Assembly (NCBI RefSeq): GCF_011008945.1 | Contig: NZ_WYCT01000030.1 | Location: 1-37,553, forward strand | Direction of reading: 5' to 3' | Source: Streptomyces harenosi | Lineage (GTDB): Bacteria; Actinomycetota; Actinomycetes; Streptomycetales; Streptomycetaceae | Length of the DNA: 37,553 bases | Shown: piece after piece, positions 7,167-15,667 of the stretch | How the letters are laid out: each line of letters begins with the position of its first letter | How positions within the stretch are numbered: position 1 is the first letter of the stretch | The notes under the pieces: model-generated | Databases searched by the model: none | What the model was told of the DNA's origin: nothing | Seen by the model: the letters and a program-made list of their open reading frames with translations, nothing else | Program-made: the position numbers and the translations under genes

Positions 7167-7303
7167 GCACTCAGAGTACGGGGCACGTCACGGGATCAAA
7201 AAATCAGACTTATACATCACACCCTCTTGAATTTGTCGTACCTAATAGGTTTCAGTTGCGTCGACATCACGTGTCAACGAAGACAGCAGACAGCGAGAGC
7301 ACG
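7167..7303. promoter_or_regulatory. gntR-gntK divergent control region with candidate operator
   Basis: This stretch is markedly AT-rich for the window (about 7196-7260). It contains the near-perfect inverted repeat ACCTAATAGGT (7240-7250), preceded by TTGTCGTACC (7233-7242), which resembles half of the FadR-type TNGTNNNACNA pattern. The minus-strand box TACTCT (7173-7178) probably drives gntR. The exact operator cannot be fixed by eye. Confidence 0.4.
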
Positions 7304-7831
7304 ATGCATCAACTGCGCACCCCCCACGTCGTCGTGGTCATGGGCGTCGCGGGCACGGGCAAGACCACCATCGGTCCTCTGCTCGCGGCCCGGCTCGGCG
7401 TCCCCTACGCCGAGGGAGACGACTTCCACCCGGCCGCCAACATCGCCAAGATGTCGGCCGGCACCCCGCTCACCGACGACGACCGCTGGCCGTGGCTGGA
7501 CGCCATCGGCGCCTGGGCGCACGAGCGGGCGGGGCTCGGCGGGGTGGTGAGCAGCTCCGCGCTGAAGCGGGCCTACCGCGACCGCCTGCGGGCCGCGGCT
7601 CCCGGTCTCGTCTTCGTCCACCTCACGGGCAGCCGCGAGCTGATCGAGGACCGGATGTCCCAGCGGCAGGGGCACTTCATGCCGACGGCCCTGCTCGACT
7701 CCCAGTTCGCCACGCTCCAGCCGCTCCAGCCGGACGAGGCGGGCGTCGCCGTGGACGTCGCGGGCAGCCCCGAGGAGATCACCGAGCGCGCCGTGCAGGC
7801 CCTGAAGGCCCTTCCCGAGGCGACCCGGTAG
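7304..7831 (+). CDS. gntK: Gluconokinase
   Basis: 175 aa from ATG 7304 (MHQLRTPHVVVVMGVAG). An in-frame GTG at 7271 would add 11 residues that do not look like the family. P-loop GVAGTGKT at residues 14-21. The gluconokinase hallmark EGDDFHPAANIAKMSAG follows, then PLTDDDRWPWL (substrate loop), then SSSALKRAYRDRLR and the lid RQGHFMPTALLDSQFATLQPL. It phosphorylates D-gluconate to 6-phosphogluconate for the pentose phosphate or Entner-Doudoroff routes. It is the first gene of a two-gene unit with gntP (103-bp gap) and is opposed by gntR. Confidence 0.94.
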   Translation: MHQLRTPHVVVVMGVAGTGKTTIGPLLAARLGVPYAEGDDFHPAANIAKMSAGTPLTDDDRWPWLDAIGAWAHERAGLGGVVSSSALKRAYRDRLRAAAPGLVFVHLTGSRELIEDRMSQRQGHFMPTALLDSQFATLQPLQPDEAGVAVDVAGSPEEITERAVQALKALPEATR

Positions 7832-7934
7832 CCCTCGCGCCCGGTCCCCCCACCCCGTGCCGGGGCCGCACCCCTTCCGGTGCCGGTCCCGTCGCCGCCC
7901 TCCCCCCAACCCCCATCGTCTGTAGGGAACCACC

Positions 7935-9332
7935 GTGACCAGACTCAGCGTCGAGATGCTGGCAGCGGAGACCGCCGAGCCCATCACCTCGGCCGGCCAC
8001 GCCCAGCTCGGCGTGGCCGTGCTCCTGGGCATCGCCGTCATCGTCCTGCTCATCACCAAGTTCAAGCTGCACGCCTTCCTGGCGCTGACCATCGGGTCAC
8101 TGGCCCTCGGCGCGTTCGCCGGGGCACCGCTCGACAAGGTGATCACCAGCTTCACCAGCGGCCTCGGCTCGACCGTGGCCGGGGTGGGCGTCCTGATCGC
8201 GCTCGGCGCGATCCTGGGCAAGATGCTCGCCGACTCCGGCGGCGCGGACCAGATCGTGGACACGATCCTCGCCAGGGCGAGCAAGCGGTCGATGCCCTGG
8301 GCGATGGTGCTCATCGCCTCCGTCGTCGGGCTGCCGCTGTTCTTCGAGGTCGGCATCGTGCTGCTGATCCCGGTGGTCCTGATGGTCGCCAAGCGCGGCA
8401 ACTACTCCCTGATGCGCATCGGTGTCCCGGCGCTGGCCGGCCTGTCCGTGATGCACGGCCTGGTCCCGCCGCACCCCGGCCCGCTGGTGGCCATCGACGC
8501 GGTCAAGGCCAACCTGGGCGTCACCCTGGCGCTGGGCGTGCTGGTCGCCGTCCCGACGGTGATCATCGCCGGTCCGGTGTTCTCGAAGTTCGCGGCCCGC
8601 TGGGTGGACGTGCCCGCCCCGGACCGGATGATCCCGCAGCGCGCCTCCGAGGAGCTGGAGCGGCGCCCCGGCTTCGGCGCCACCCTCGCCACCGTGCTGC
8701 TGCCGGTCGTCCTGATGCTGGCCAAGGCGCTGGTCGACATCATCGTCGACGACCCCGAGGCGCTGGTGCAGCGCGTCTTCGACGTCGTCGGCTCCCCGCT
8801 GATCGCCCTGCTCGCCGCGGTGATCGTCGGGATGTTCACGCTGGGCATGCCCGCCGGGTTCAGCAAGGAGCGCCTGTCGCAGCTCGTCGAGAAGGGGCTC
8901 GCCCCCATCGCCGGCGTCCTGCTGATCGTCGGCGCGGGCGGCGGCTTCAAGCAGACGCTCGTCGACTCCGGCGTGGGCCGGATGATCCTGGAGATCTCCG
9001 ACGACTGGTCGATCCCGGCGCTGCTGCTGGCCTGGCTGATCGCGGTGGCGATCCGGCTCGCCACCGGTTCGGCGACCGTGGCCACCGTCTCGGCGGCCGG
9101 TCTGGTCGCCCCGCTGGCCGCCGACATGTCCACCACGCACGCCGCCCTGCTGGTGCTGGCGATCGGTGCCGGCTCGCTGTTCTTCAGCCATGTCAACGAC
9201 GCCGGTTTCTGGCTGGTGAAGGAGTACTTCGGCCTGAACGTGGGCCAGACCGTCAAGACCTGGTCGCTGATGGAGACGATCATCTCCGTGGTCGCCGGGG
9301 CCCTGGTCCTGCTGCTGTCCCTGATCATCTAG
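7935..9332 (+). CDS. gntP: GntP family gluconate:H+ symporter
   Basis: 465 aa from GTG 7935 with an AGGGAA ribosome-site-like stretch about 7 nt upstream. It has about 12-14 hydrophobic segments in the GntP pattern: the early VLLITKFKLHAFLAL helix, GAILGKMLADSGGADQIVDTI, GLPLFFEVGIVLLIPV and VMHGLVPPHPGPLVA, and near the end GAGGGFKQTLVDSGVG, RLATGSATVATVSAAGL and FFSHVNDAGFWLVKEYFGL. All of these are conserved in GntP/GntT/IdnT transporters. Inner-membrane uptake of gluconate feeding the kinase encoded just upstream. A 20-bp hairpin ends the unit. Related sugar acids could also be carried. Confidence 0.93.
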   Translation: MTRLSVEMLAAETAEPITSAGHAQLGVAVLLGIAVIVLLITKFKLHAFLALTIGSLALGAFAGAPLDKVITSFTSGLGSTVAGVGVLIALGAILGKMLADSGGADQIVDTILARASKRSMPWAMVLIASVVGLPLFFEVGIVLLIPVVLMVAKRGNYSLMRIGVPALAGLSVMHGLVPPHPGPLVAIDAVKANLGVTLALGVLVAVPTVIIAGPVFSKFAARWVDVPAPDRMIPQRASEELERRPGFGATLATVLLPVVLMLAKALVDIIVDDPEALVQRVFDVVGSPLIALLAAVIVGMFTLGMPAGFSKERLSQLVEKGLAPIAGVLLIVGAGGGFKQTLVDSGVGRMILEISDDWSIPALLLAWLIAVAIRLATGSATVATVSAAGLVAPLAADMSTTHAALLVLAIGAGSLFFSHVNDAGFWLVKEYFGLNVGQTVKTWSLMETIISVVAGALVLLLSLII

Positions 9333-9344
9333 GGACCGGCCGCC

Positions 9345-9388
9345 CGCCCCCGCCTCCCCGTGACCGCCGTCACGGGGAGGCGGGGGCG
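9345..9388. terminator. Strong bidirectional hairpin after gntP
   Basis: Perfect 20-bp stem, arms 9345-9364 and 9369-9388, loop CGCC. It starts 12 nt after gntP and lies before the convergent APC permease stop at 9446. Confidence 0.9.
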
Positions 9389-9445
9389 TTCGCGCGGGCT
9401 CCCCCTTCCGCCGCCGGGGTGACCCGCTTCCTCCGGGCGCGCGCC

Positions 9446-10987
9446 TCAGGGGTCCGTCCGGGCCGCCTTCTCCATCTGGAACGCCTCGTTGCCGAGCCCG
9501 ATGCGGGCGTGCCGCTCGGGGGCGCGGGCGCGCAGGACCAGGCCCTGGACCAGGCCGGCCAGGACGGCCAGGCCGATGATGCCGGGCAGCGCCCAGCTCA
9601 GGGACGAGCCGGGGCCGGCGCCGACCAGCACGTCGAAGTCCTTGACGGTGTAGCCGGCGATCACCAGCAGGGCGACGCCCGCCAGCGAGGAGGTCACGAT
9701 CCTCACGGCCTGCGCCCGGGCGGCGCCGCGGCGGGCGAAGAAGACCACGACCGACACGGAGGCCGCCGCCATCAGCACGATCACCCCGAGGGCGCCGATG
9801 TTGCCGCCCCAGGTGAACAGGTGCAGGACGGGCGCGGTGGGGTCGCCGGCCGGCTTGTCGTCGGCGAGCGCGAAGCCGGTCACGACGAGGGCGGAGACGG
9901 CCGTCTGGAGCAGCGAACCGGTGCCGGGGGCGCCGCTGCCGCCGGTGGTCCGGCCGAAGGCGGCGGGCAGCAGGCCCTCGCGGCCCATGGCGAAGGCGTA
10001 CCGCGCGACGACGTTGTGGAAGCTGAGCAGCGCCGCGAACATCCCGGTGACGAACAGCACGTGCAGGACGTCGGTGAAGGTGGCGCCGAGCCGGGACTCG
10101 GTGAGGAAGAACAGCAGCCCGGCGCTCTGCTCCCGCGCGGTGCCGACGATCCGGGAGGGTCCGGCGGCCACGCTCAGCGCCCAGCTGCTGAGCGCGAAGA
10201 AGACGGCCACCCCCGCCACGGCGAGGAACATCACGCGCGGCACCAGGACGTGGGGGCGGCTGGTCTCCTCGGCGTACACGGGGGCCTGCTCGAAGCCGAG
10301 GAAGGCGGCGATGCAGAAGCACAGCGCGGTGCCCACCCCCGCTCCCGACAGCGTCTGCGGGTCGAACGCCTGCAACGACAGCCCCTCGGCTCCGGGGTCG
10401 GCCACGGCGGCGATGTCGAAGAGGACGACGAGGACGACCTCGACGAGCAGCAGGACGCCGAGGACGCGCGCGTTGACGTCGATCTTCAGCCAGCCCAGCG
10501 CGCCGACGGCCAGCACGGTCAGCAGCGCCGGTATCCACCAGGCGACCTCGACGTCGGCGTAGGTGGCCAGGAGCCCGGAGACCTCGAAGCCGAGGATGCC
10601 GTAGATGCCGACCTGGAGGGCGTTGTAGGCGACCAGTGCCACCAGCGCCGCGCTCGCCCCGGCGGTGCCGCCGAGCCCGCGGGAGATGTACGCGTAGAAG
10701 GCACCGGCGTTGTGCACGTGCCGGCTCATCTCGGCGTAGCCCACGCTGAACAGGACCAGCACCACACCCAGCAGGACGAAGAGCAGCGGCTGGCCGACGA
10801 TGCCCATCACCGCGTATGTGGTGGGCATGACACCCGCGACCACCATGAGGGGGCCGGTGGCCGCGAGGACGGAGAGCAGCAGCCCCCCGGTGCCGAGGCG
10901 GCCGGCGCGCAGCGCCCGTTCCTGTCCTTTGAAGGTGCTGATGCCGGAGCCGGGGGACCGGCTCGTGCGGGTACTGCCCGTGGTCAT
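9446..10987 (-). CDS. APC superfamily amino acid/polyamine permease
   Basis: 513 aa from ATG 10987, with AGAAGGAC about 9 nt upstream. The much longer open frame upstream is a shadow of the neighbouring gene. A cytoplasmic N-terminus (STFKGQERALRAGRLGTGGLL) is followed by 12 or more hydrophobic helices. Helix 1 has the GPLMVVAGVMPTTYAV break, then come FYAYISRGLGGTAGASAAL and AFLGFEQAPVYAEETSRPHVLVPR (helix 6 and loop), RYAFAMGREGLLPAAFG, and a final pair of helices before the basic C-terminus. These are APC-fold landmarks for amino acid or polyamine import. The substrate cannot be assigned. It lies 32 nt after the TTA-containing gene on the same strand and is probably co-transcribed with it. 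Confidence 0.88.
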   Translation of the reverse strand: MTTGSTRTSRSPGSGISTFKGQERALRAGRLGTGGLLLSVLAATGPLMVVAGVMPTTYAVMGIVGQPLLFVLLGVVLVLFSVGYAEMSRHVHNAGAFYAYISRGLGGTAGASAALVALVAYNALQVGIYGILGFEVSGLLATYADVEVAWWIPALLTVLAVGALGWLKIDVNARVLGVLLLVEVVLVVLFDIAAVADPGAEGLSLQAFDPQTLSGAGVGTALCFCIAAFLGFEQAPVYAEETSRPHVLVPRVMFLAVAGVAVFFALSSWALSVAAGPSRIVGTAREQSAGLLFFLTESRLGATFTDVLHVLFVTGMFAALLSFHNVVARYAFAMGREGLLPAAFGRTTGGSGAPGTGSLLQTAVSALVVTGFALADDKPAGDPTAPVLHLFTWGGNIGALGVIVLMAAASVSVVVFFARRGAARAQAVRIVTSSLAGVALLVIAGYTVKDFDVLVGAGPGSSLSWALPGIIGLAVLAGLVQGLVLRARAPERHARIGLGNEAFQMEKAARTDP

Positions 10988-11019
10988 CGTCGGACCGTCC
11001 TTCTGTGGGATGCGGGGGG

Positions 11020-11970
11020 TCAGGCCGTGCCGAGCGCGCTGGCGCGGGCGGCACGGAAGGCGGTGCGGGCGTCGCGGCCCGGGTACGACCACGGCTGGGG
11101 CGTGACGTGGTCGCCGATCCGGTGGAACAGGGCGGCGGCCTCGGCGGACCGCCCCTCGCAGACCTTGGCGTGCGCCAGGAAGTTGAGGTCGATCAGCCTG
11201 CGCGGGTGGCCCTCCTGCTCCCATTCCAGCCACCAGTCGAAGGCGGCCTTCATCACCAGCCGGGCCCGGCGGCCGGCCCAGTGCCCCGAGGCCGCCGGGT
11301 CGGGGGGCGCGAGTCCGGCGGCGGCCAGCGCGCGGTAGCGCTCGGCGTGCGCGATCACCGGCAGGATCGCCAGCGGGGAGTCGGCGGGGGCCTGCTCGGC
11401 GGCCCAGGCGGCGAAGTCGTAGACCTCGTGCAGCGGGTCCGGCCCGGCGCCGGCGCGGCGCTCGGCCAGCCAGGCGACCATCAGGTGATGGGCGTGGTGG
11501 TGGTCGGCGTACCGCGCGCGGACCTCCTCGAACAGCCGCACGACATCGCGTTCCGGCCCCCGCTCGCGGGCCAGCATCAGCAGCCCCAGCCAGGGCGTCG
11601 GATCGGCGGGGGCCCGCTCGGCGGCGCTCCGGCACGCCTCCCGGGCGTCCTGCGGGGTCTCCTTGCCGCGCAGCGCGCGCCGCACCAGGGCCACCGCCAG
11701 CAGGACCGAGGCGTCGGCGGACTCGGGCTCGGCCAGCAGCCACTCGCGGGTCCAGGCGGCACAGTAGGGCTCCGCGGCCAGGACGGTCACCCGGTGCCCG
11801 CGCCGGTCCCACTCGTCACCGGTCCGGGCGAGCAGGGTCCGGGCGGACTGCCATCGCCCCTGGGTGAGCGCGGTGCGGGCGGCGACGAGCTCGCTGTCGT
11901 CGAGAGCCTCGTCGAAGAGCTGGGCCGCGCGTCTGCGACCACGGCCTAAAGGAGGCGGGGGTGGGGGCAC
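11020..11970 (-). CDS. Conserved helical-repeat protein with a TTA (bldA-type) codon
   Basis: 316 aa from GTG 11970. The start is supported by GAGGAAG at 11978-11984, 7 nt upstream. Codon 8 (11947-11949, minus strand) is TTA, the rare leucine codon that in Streptomyces needs the developmentally regulated bldA tRNA. I found no other in-frame TTA in the window. The protein is almost all helical with TPR-like pairs (ARTALTQGRWQSARTLLARTG, DASVLLAVALVRRALRGKETPQDAREACRSAAERAP, FLAHAKVCEGRSAEAAALFHRIGDHV), so it is probably a scaffold or binding protein. I do not recognise a named family and assign no function. It is upstream of and likely translated from the same mRNA as the APC permease, so bldA may influence both. 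Confidence 0.78.
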   Translation of the reverse strand: MPPPPPPLGRGRRRAAQLFDEALDDSELVAARTALTQGRWQSARTLLARTGDEWDRRGHRVTVLAAEPYCAAWTREWLLAEPESADASVLLAVALVRRALRGKETPQDAREACRSAAERAPADPTPWLGLLMLARERGPERDVVRLFEEVRARYADHHHAHHLMVAWLAERRAGAGPDPLHEVYDFAAWAAEQAPADSPLAILPVIAHAERYRALAAAGLAPPDPAASGHWAGRRARLVMKAAFDWWLEWEQEGHPRRLIDLNFLAHAKVCEGRSAEAAALFHRIGDHVTPQPWSYPGRDARTAFRAARASALGTA

Positions 11971-12333
11971 CGCGGGACTTCCTCACGCGCACTCTGGGGC
12001 CGTCGGCTGCCGGACCGCCATGAACCGATCACGCACAGCAAACCGGGAGCCAACACTTCGCGTCAAGGGCTTCAGCTGGCGTTACACGCTTCAACTACCG
12101 TGACGCCAGGGGTACTTGTGGCGCGGCTCGCGCCCCGCCCCCACCCGTTGTGGTCCACGCCATGGCGCCGTGCACCCCGCCCCCGCACCATGGCACTACG
12201 GTCACGCCGCATCGCCGGCGTCTCCGCGCCGGCCGCCCGGCCGCCCCGGGCGCTCCCACGGCAGACCGGGCACCCCTGGGACCCCGCCGGCGCTCCCGCC
12301 CCACCGCCCGGCCCGATCATCGAGGTACGCAGC
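11971..12333. other. 363-bp intergenic region, no gene supported
   Basis: Divergent spacer between the TTA gene (-) and the DMT transporter (+). A lower-GC stretch at about 12030-12110 holds an imperfect dyad (CTGGCGT 12076-12082, ACGCCAG 12103-12109) and a minus-strand TTGACG that could be a -35. The plus-strand frame stays open here, but codon use is unlike the gene and no ribosome site supports an earlier start. Confidence 0.5.
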
Positions 12334-13227
12334 GTGTCGGTTCTGGTTCTGGTCCTCGCGGTGAGCGCCGCGTGCTGCATGGGCCTCGGTTTCGTCCTCC
12401 AGCAGAACGCGGCCCAGCGGGCCCCGCTCGGCGACTTCCTCTCGCCCCGCCTGCTGCTGGACCTCGTGCGGGTGCCGCGCTGGCTGGGCGGTACGGGGCT
12501 GGTGGTGGCCGGCATGGCGCTGGGCGCGGTCGCCCTGGGCCGGGGGGAGCTGTCGCTGGTGGAACCGCTGCTGGCGACGAACCTGCTGTTCGCGCTGGCC
12601 CTCTCCCGCAGGCAGACCGGGCGGCCGCTGGGCCGGCAGGGCTGGGCCGGTCTCGCGCTGCTCGCGGGCGGCGTGACCGCGTTCGTGGTGGCGGGCCAGC
12701 CGCGCGGCGGCGCGGCGATCTCCGATCCGCTGCGGCACTGGCTGATCATCGGCCTGATGACCGGGTCCGCCCTGCTGCTCACGGCGTACGCCAGGCGCGC
12801 CCGCCTCAGCTCCGCCCCGGTCCTGCTGGGGCTGGCCGCCGGTCTGCTCTACGGCGTCCAGGACGCCCTCACCCGGATCAGCGGCGAACGCTTCTCCGCG
12901 GGCGGCCTGGCCCATCTGCTGACCGCCTGGCAGCCGTACGCCGTCCTGCTCATCGGCGTCACCGCGCTGATCCTCGTGCAGAGCGCGTTCGAGACGGCTC
13001 CCCTGCGGATGTCGCTGCCCGCCCTGACCGCGGCCCAGCCGCTGGCCGGGATCGCCTGCGGCGTGGGCTTCCTCGGCGACCGGCTGCGCACCGACGCGGG
13101 GGCGCTGGCCTGGGAGGCGTGCGGGCTGACGGCCGTGGTGGCGGGCATCGTCCTGCTGGGCCTGCACCCGGCGATGCCGCGGGGCACGGCGCACCGGCCG
13201 CCGGCGCGGGACCTCCAGCCGCGCTGA
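12334..13227 (+). CDS. DMT (EamA-like) family membrane transporter
   Basis: 297 aa from GTG 12334, with GAGG about 8 nt upstream. The longer open frame from 12100 adds a low-complexity Pro/Arg stretch that I reject. There are nine or ten hydrophobic helices. The start VSVLVLVLAVSAACCMGLGFVLQQNAAQ, the ELSLVEPLLATNLLFAL segment, the LLGLAAGLLYGVQDALTR duplication, and the closing LPALTAAQPLAGIACGVGFLGDRL form the two EamA-type repeats seen in Streptomyces DMT transporters. Such proteins export or exchange small metabolites. No substrate can be named. The next gene starts 33 bp downstream, but a promoter-like box there suggests separate transcription. Confidence 0.83.
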   Translation: MSVLVLVLAVSAACCMGLGFVLQQNAAQRAPLGDFLSPRLLLDLVRVPRWLGGTGLVVAGMALGAVALGRGELSLVEPLLATNLLFALALSRRQTGRPLGRQGWAGLALLAGGVTAFVVAGQPRGGAAISDPLRHWLIIGLMTGSALLLTAYARRARLSSAPVLLGLAAGLLYGVQDALTRISGERFSAGGLAHLLTAWQPYAVLLIGVTALILVQSAFETAPLRMSLPALTAAQPLAGIACGVGFLGDRLRTDAGALAWEACGLTAVVAGIVLLGLHPAMPRGTAHRPPARDLQPR

Positions 13228-13260
13228 CCGCCCCGGCGGGCCCGGTGCTTGGATGGCGCC

Positions 13261-13770
13261 ATGAGCGCTGCTGACGAGATCCTCGACATCGTCGACGAGA
13301 ACGACCGGGTCGTCGGGCAGGCCCCGCGCGGCGAGGTGTACGCGCGGGGCCTGCGCCACCGCTGCGTCTTCGTGCTGGCCCGGGACGCCGGGGGCCGCGT
13401 CTTCGTCCACCGCCGCACCGCGACCAAGCTGGTCTTCCCCTCCCTCCACGACATGTTCGTCGGCGGTGTGGTCGGCGCGGGCGAGTCCTACGACGACGCG
13501 GCCCTGCGCGAGGCCGAGGAGGAGCTGGGCGTGACCGGGCTGCCGCGGCCGCGGCACCTGTTCACCTTCCTGTACGACGACGGCGCCGGCCGCTCCTGGT
13601 GGTCGGCGGTGTACGAGGTCCGCTGCGAGCTGCCGGTGCGGCCGCAGGCCGAGGAGGTGGCGTGGTACGGCTTCCTCCCCGAGGAAGAGGTGGCGCGGCG
13701 GCTCGGGGAGTGGGAGTGGGTGCCGGACGGGCTGGCGGCGTACGAGCGGCTGCGGGCGTTCCGGGGGTGA
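13261..13770 (+). CDS. NUDIX hydrolase (YfcD/IPP-isomerase-like)
   Basis: 169 aa from ATG 13261. TTGGAT at 13249-13254 lies 6 nt upstream and there is no ribosome site, so it is likely leaderless. The Nudix box is complete: G, five residues, E, seven residues, REAEEELGV (about residues 63-85). The N-terminus ILDIVDENDRVVGQAPR and the HRRTATKLVFPSLHDMFVGG segment are typical of the subfamily holding E. coli YfcD and type I IPP isomerases. The isomerase-specific cysteine/glutamate context is not evident, so a phosphohydrolase is likelier. It is the first of a tight run NUDIX-DUF202-DUF202 on this strand. Confidence 0.9.
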   Translation: MSAADEILDIVDENDRVVGQAPRGEVYARGLRHRCVFVLARDAGGRVFVHRRTATKLVFPSLHDMFVGGVVGAGESYDDAALREAEEELGVTGLPRPRHLFTFLYDDGAGRSWWSAVYEVRCELPVRPQAEEVAWYGFLPEEEVARRLGEWEWVPDGLAAYERLRAFRG

Positions 13771-13846
13771 CGGTGGCCGGTCCGGGCGCCGCCCGTGCCG
13801 CCCGGCGGCGGGACCGGCCGCACGGCCGGCCGATAGGCTCGACGGC

Positions 13847-14239
13847 GTGATCGAATTCGCACGGACCGTCCGGCTGTGGTTCGCGCCCGCCAGGATCCGC
13901 CGCGAGGGCAGCACGCCCGACTACCGCTTCTCGCTGGCGAACGAGCGCACCTTCCTGGCCTGGCTGCGCACCGCGCTCGCGCTGGTCGGGGGCGGTTTCG
14001 CCGTCGACCAGTTCCTGCCGGACCTGCGCTGGGGCTGGCGCGTCGGCCTCGCCCTGGCGCTGCTCGCCGCCGGGGCGCTGTGCGCGCTGCGCGCGGTGAA
14101 CCACTGGGTGCGCTGCGAACGGGCGATGCGCCGGGGCGAGGACCTTCCGGTCTCCCGGTTCCCGGCCCTGCTCGGCGTCGTGATCGCCGTCGTCGCCCTC
14201 GCCATGGTCGCCGTGGTCCTCCTGGGGTGGGAGGGATGA
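13847..14239 (+). CDS. DUF202 (YidH-like) membrane protein 1
   Basis: 130 aa from GTG 13847. TAGGCT at 13834-13839 lies exactly 7 nt upstream with no ribosome site, indicating a leaderless start. The DUF202 signature FSLANERTFLAWLRTALALVGGG is present, followed by two more hydrophobic helices (VGLALALLAAGALCALRAV and LLGVVIAVVALAMVAVVLLG), giving three membrane spans. The family has no established biochemical role. Bacterial members often occur as adjacent pairs. Its stop overlaps the next start (ATGA), so translation is coupled to the second DUF202 protein. Confidence 0.88.
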   Translation: MIEFARTVRLWFAPARIRREGSTPDYRFSLANERTFLAWLRTALALVGGGFAVDQFLPDLRWGWRVGLALALLAAGALCALRAVNHWVRCERAMRRGEDLPVSRFPALLGVVIAVVALAMVAVVLLGWEG

Positions 14240-14559
14240 GCCGCCCGGCCGCGCCGGACCGCGACCCCGGGCTCCAGCCCGAGCGCACCCATCTCGCCTG
14301 GCGCCGCACGACCCTGTCGGCCACCGTGGCCGCCGTGCTCGCCGTCCGGGCCGCGCTGCACACCGGCGCCTCGCCCGCCGCGGTCGCCGCCGCGGCCGTG
14401 TGCGGTGTGCTGTGGACGGCCCTCCTCGTCCTCGCCCACCGGCGCATCCGCGCCCTCGCGGCGGCCGGGAGCCCTGCGGCGCTCCCCCCGGCGTACGCCA
14501 TCGCCGCGGCCCTGGGCACGGCGGCGATGGCCGTCTGCGGGGCGGTCCTCGTGCTCTGA
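14236..14559 (+). CDS. DUF202 membrane protein 2
   Basis: 107 aa from ATG 14236, overlapping the previous stop by 4 nt. The signature LQPERTHLAWRRTTLSATVAAVLA is the second-type DUF202 motif (ERTxLAWRRT), with three hydrophobic spans in all. It is coupled to the first DUF202 protein, so the two probably form one membrane complex of unknown role. Confidence 0.87.
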   Translation: MSRPAAPDRDPGLQPERTHLAWRRTTLSATVAAVLAVRAALHTGASPAAVAAAAVCGVLWTALLVLAHRRIRALAAAGSPAALPPAYAIAAALGTAAMAVCGAVLVL

Positions 14560-14597
14560 CCCGGCGCGGCGCCCCCGCCGCCCCGGCCGTCCGCGGG

Positions 14598-15545
14598 CTA
14601 TCCCGGCGGCCCGTCGTCGCCGGCCACGGTCACGACGATCTTCCCCCGGGTCCGCCCCTCCTGGTTGCGCCGATGGGCGTCCGCGGCCCGCTCCAGCGGG
14701 AACGTTTCCGACACGTGCACGCTCACCACCCCCTGCTCCGCCAGCTCGGACAGCCGCAGCAGGTCCTCGGCGTCGGGGCGCACGAAGCAGTACCGCCCGC
14801 CGTACTCGACGACGTCGCCGTCGGCGACCGACGCCAGCCGCCCCTCGGGGGCCAGCAGGTTCGCCGACGTCCGCAGGGCGTCGCCGCCCACCGTGTCGAA
14901 CACCGCGTCCACGCCCTCGGGCGCCAGCCCCCGCACCCGCTCGGCCAGTCCCTCCCCGTACGTCACCGGCTCCCCGCCCAGGGACCGCACGAAGTCGTGG
15001 TTGCGTTCGCTCGCCGTGCCGATGACCCGGGCCCCCAGGTACCGCCCCAACTGGACGGCGATCGATCCGACCCCGCCCGCCGCGGCGTGCACCAGGAGCG
15101 TCTCGCCCCGTCTGACCGCCAGGGCCCGGTAGAGCACCTGGTAGGCGGTCAGCCCCGCCAGCGGCAGCCCGGCCGCCTCCTCGAAGGACAGGTTGCGCGG
15201 CTTGCGCGCGAGGGTGCGCACGGGGGCCGCGACGTACTCGGCGAGGGTGCCCCGGGACAGGAAGTCCTCCCGGACGTACCCGATGACCTCGTCCCCCTCC
15301 CGGAACTCCGGGACGGCGGCGCCGGGCCGCACCACGACCCCGGAGACGTCCCACCCGGGCACCACCGGGAAGACGGGCTCCAGGACGGCGTCGAGGTAGC
15401 CCTCCCGGCACTTCCAGTCCACCGGGTTGACGGCCGCCGCCCGTACCCGCACCAGCACCGAGTCGGGCCCGACCCTGGGTTCTCGCACCTCGCCGTACTC
15501 CAGGACCTCGGGGCCGCCGTACCGCGCGTAGCTGATCGCCTTCAT
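14598..15545 (-). CDS. NADPH-dependent quinone-oxidoreductase-like MDR enzyme
   Basis: 315 aa from ATG 15545 (MKAISYARYGGPEVLEYGEV). It is a zinc-free medium-chain dehydrogenase/reductase of the zeta-crystallin/QOR type. The N-terminal GroES-like part has AAAVNPVDWKCREGYL and PVVPGWDVSGVV, and the Rossmann part has AAAGGVGSIAVQLGRYLGARVIGTAS with the following basic ASERN typical of NADPH use. No cysteine/histidine zinc ligands are seen. Likely reduces quinones or enone-type substrates, and the specific substrate is unknown. It is divergent from the His-rich gene across 122 bp. RBS quality is poor, so the exact promoter is not clear. Confidence 0.88.
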   Translation of the reverse strand: MKAISYARYGGPEVLEYGEVREPRVGPDSVLVRVRAAAVNPVDWKCREGYLDAVLEPVFPVVPGWDVSGVVVRPGAAVPEFREGDEVIGYVREDFLSRGTLAEYVAAPVRTLARKPRNLSFEEAAGLPLAGLTAYQVLYRALAVRRGETLLVHAAAGGVGSIAVQLGRYLGARVIGTASERNHDFVRSLGGEPVTYGEGLAERVRGLAPEGVDAVFDTVGGDALRTSANLLAPEGRLASVADGDVVEYGGRYCFVRPDAEDLLRLSELAEQGVVSVHVSETFPLERAADAHRRNQEGRTRGKIVVTVAGDDGPPG

Positions 15546-15667
15546 GGTTCAGACCCTCCGGGGTACCCGGGCGCCACGCAACCCAAATGACCCGATGTAC
15601 GCCGTTCGCGTGTCGCCCTCCCGCCCGCGAACCGCCCTTCCGCTCCGCAGCCCCGGAGGTGAAGACC

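Noticed and set aside
7880..11338. Very long plus-strand open frame across gntP and the APC gene (and its counterpart on the minus strand, 8097-11054)
   Set aside because: Composition is Arg/Gly/Ala/Pro low complexity, no ribosome site, and true genes with clear motifs occupy other frames. Typical GC-rich shadow.
11944..11970. Perfect plus-strand AAAGGAGG followed by GTG at 11961
   Set aside because: The plus-strand frame stops after about 20 codons. The sequence is explained by the minus-strand Pro-Pro-Leu codons including TTA.
12100..12333. N-terminal extension of the DMT transporter
   Set aside because: Pro/Arg low complexity, no ribosome site. GTG 12334 has GAGG and begins the first membrane helix.
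15546..15667. Zur box upstream of the His-rich gene
   Set aside because: No AT-rich TGANAATNATTTTCA-like dyad visible in the 122 bp.
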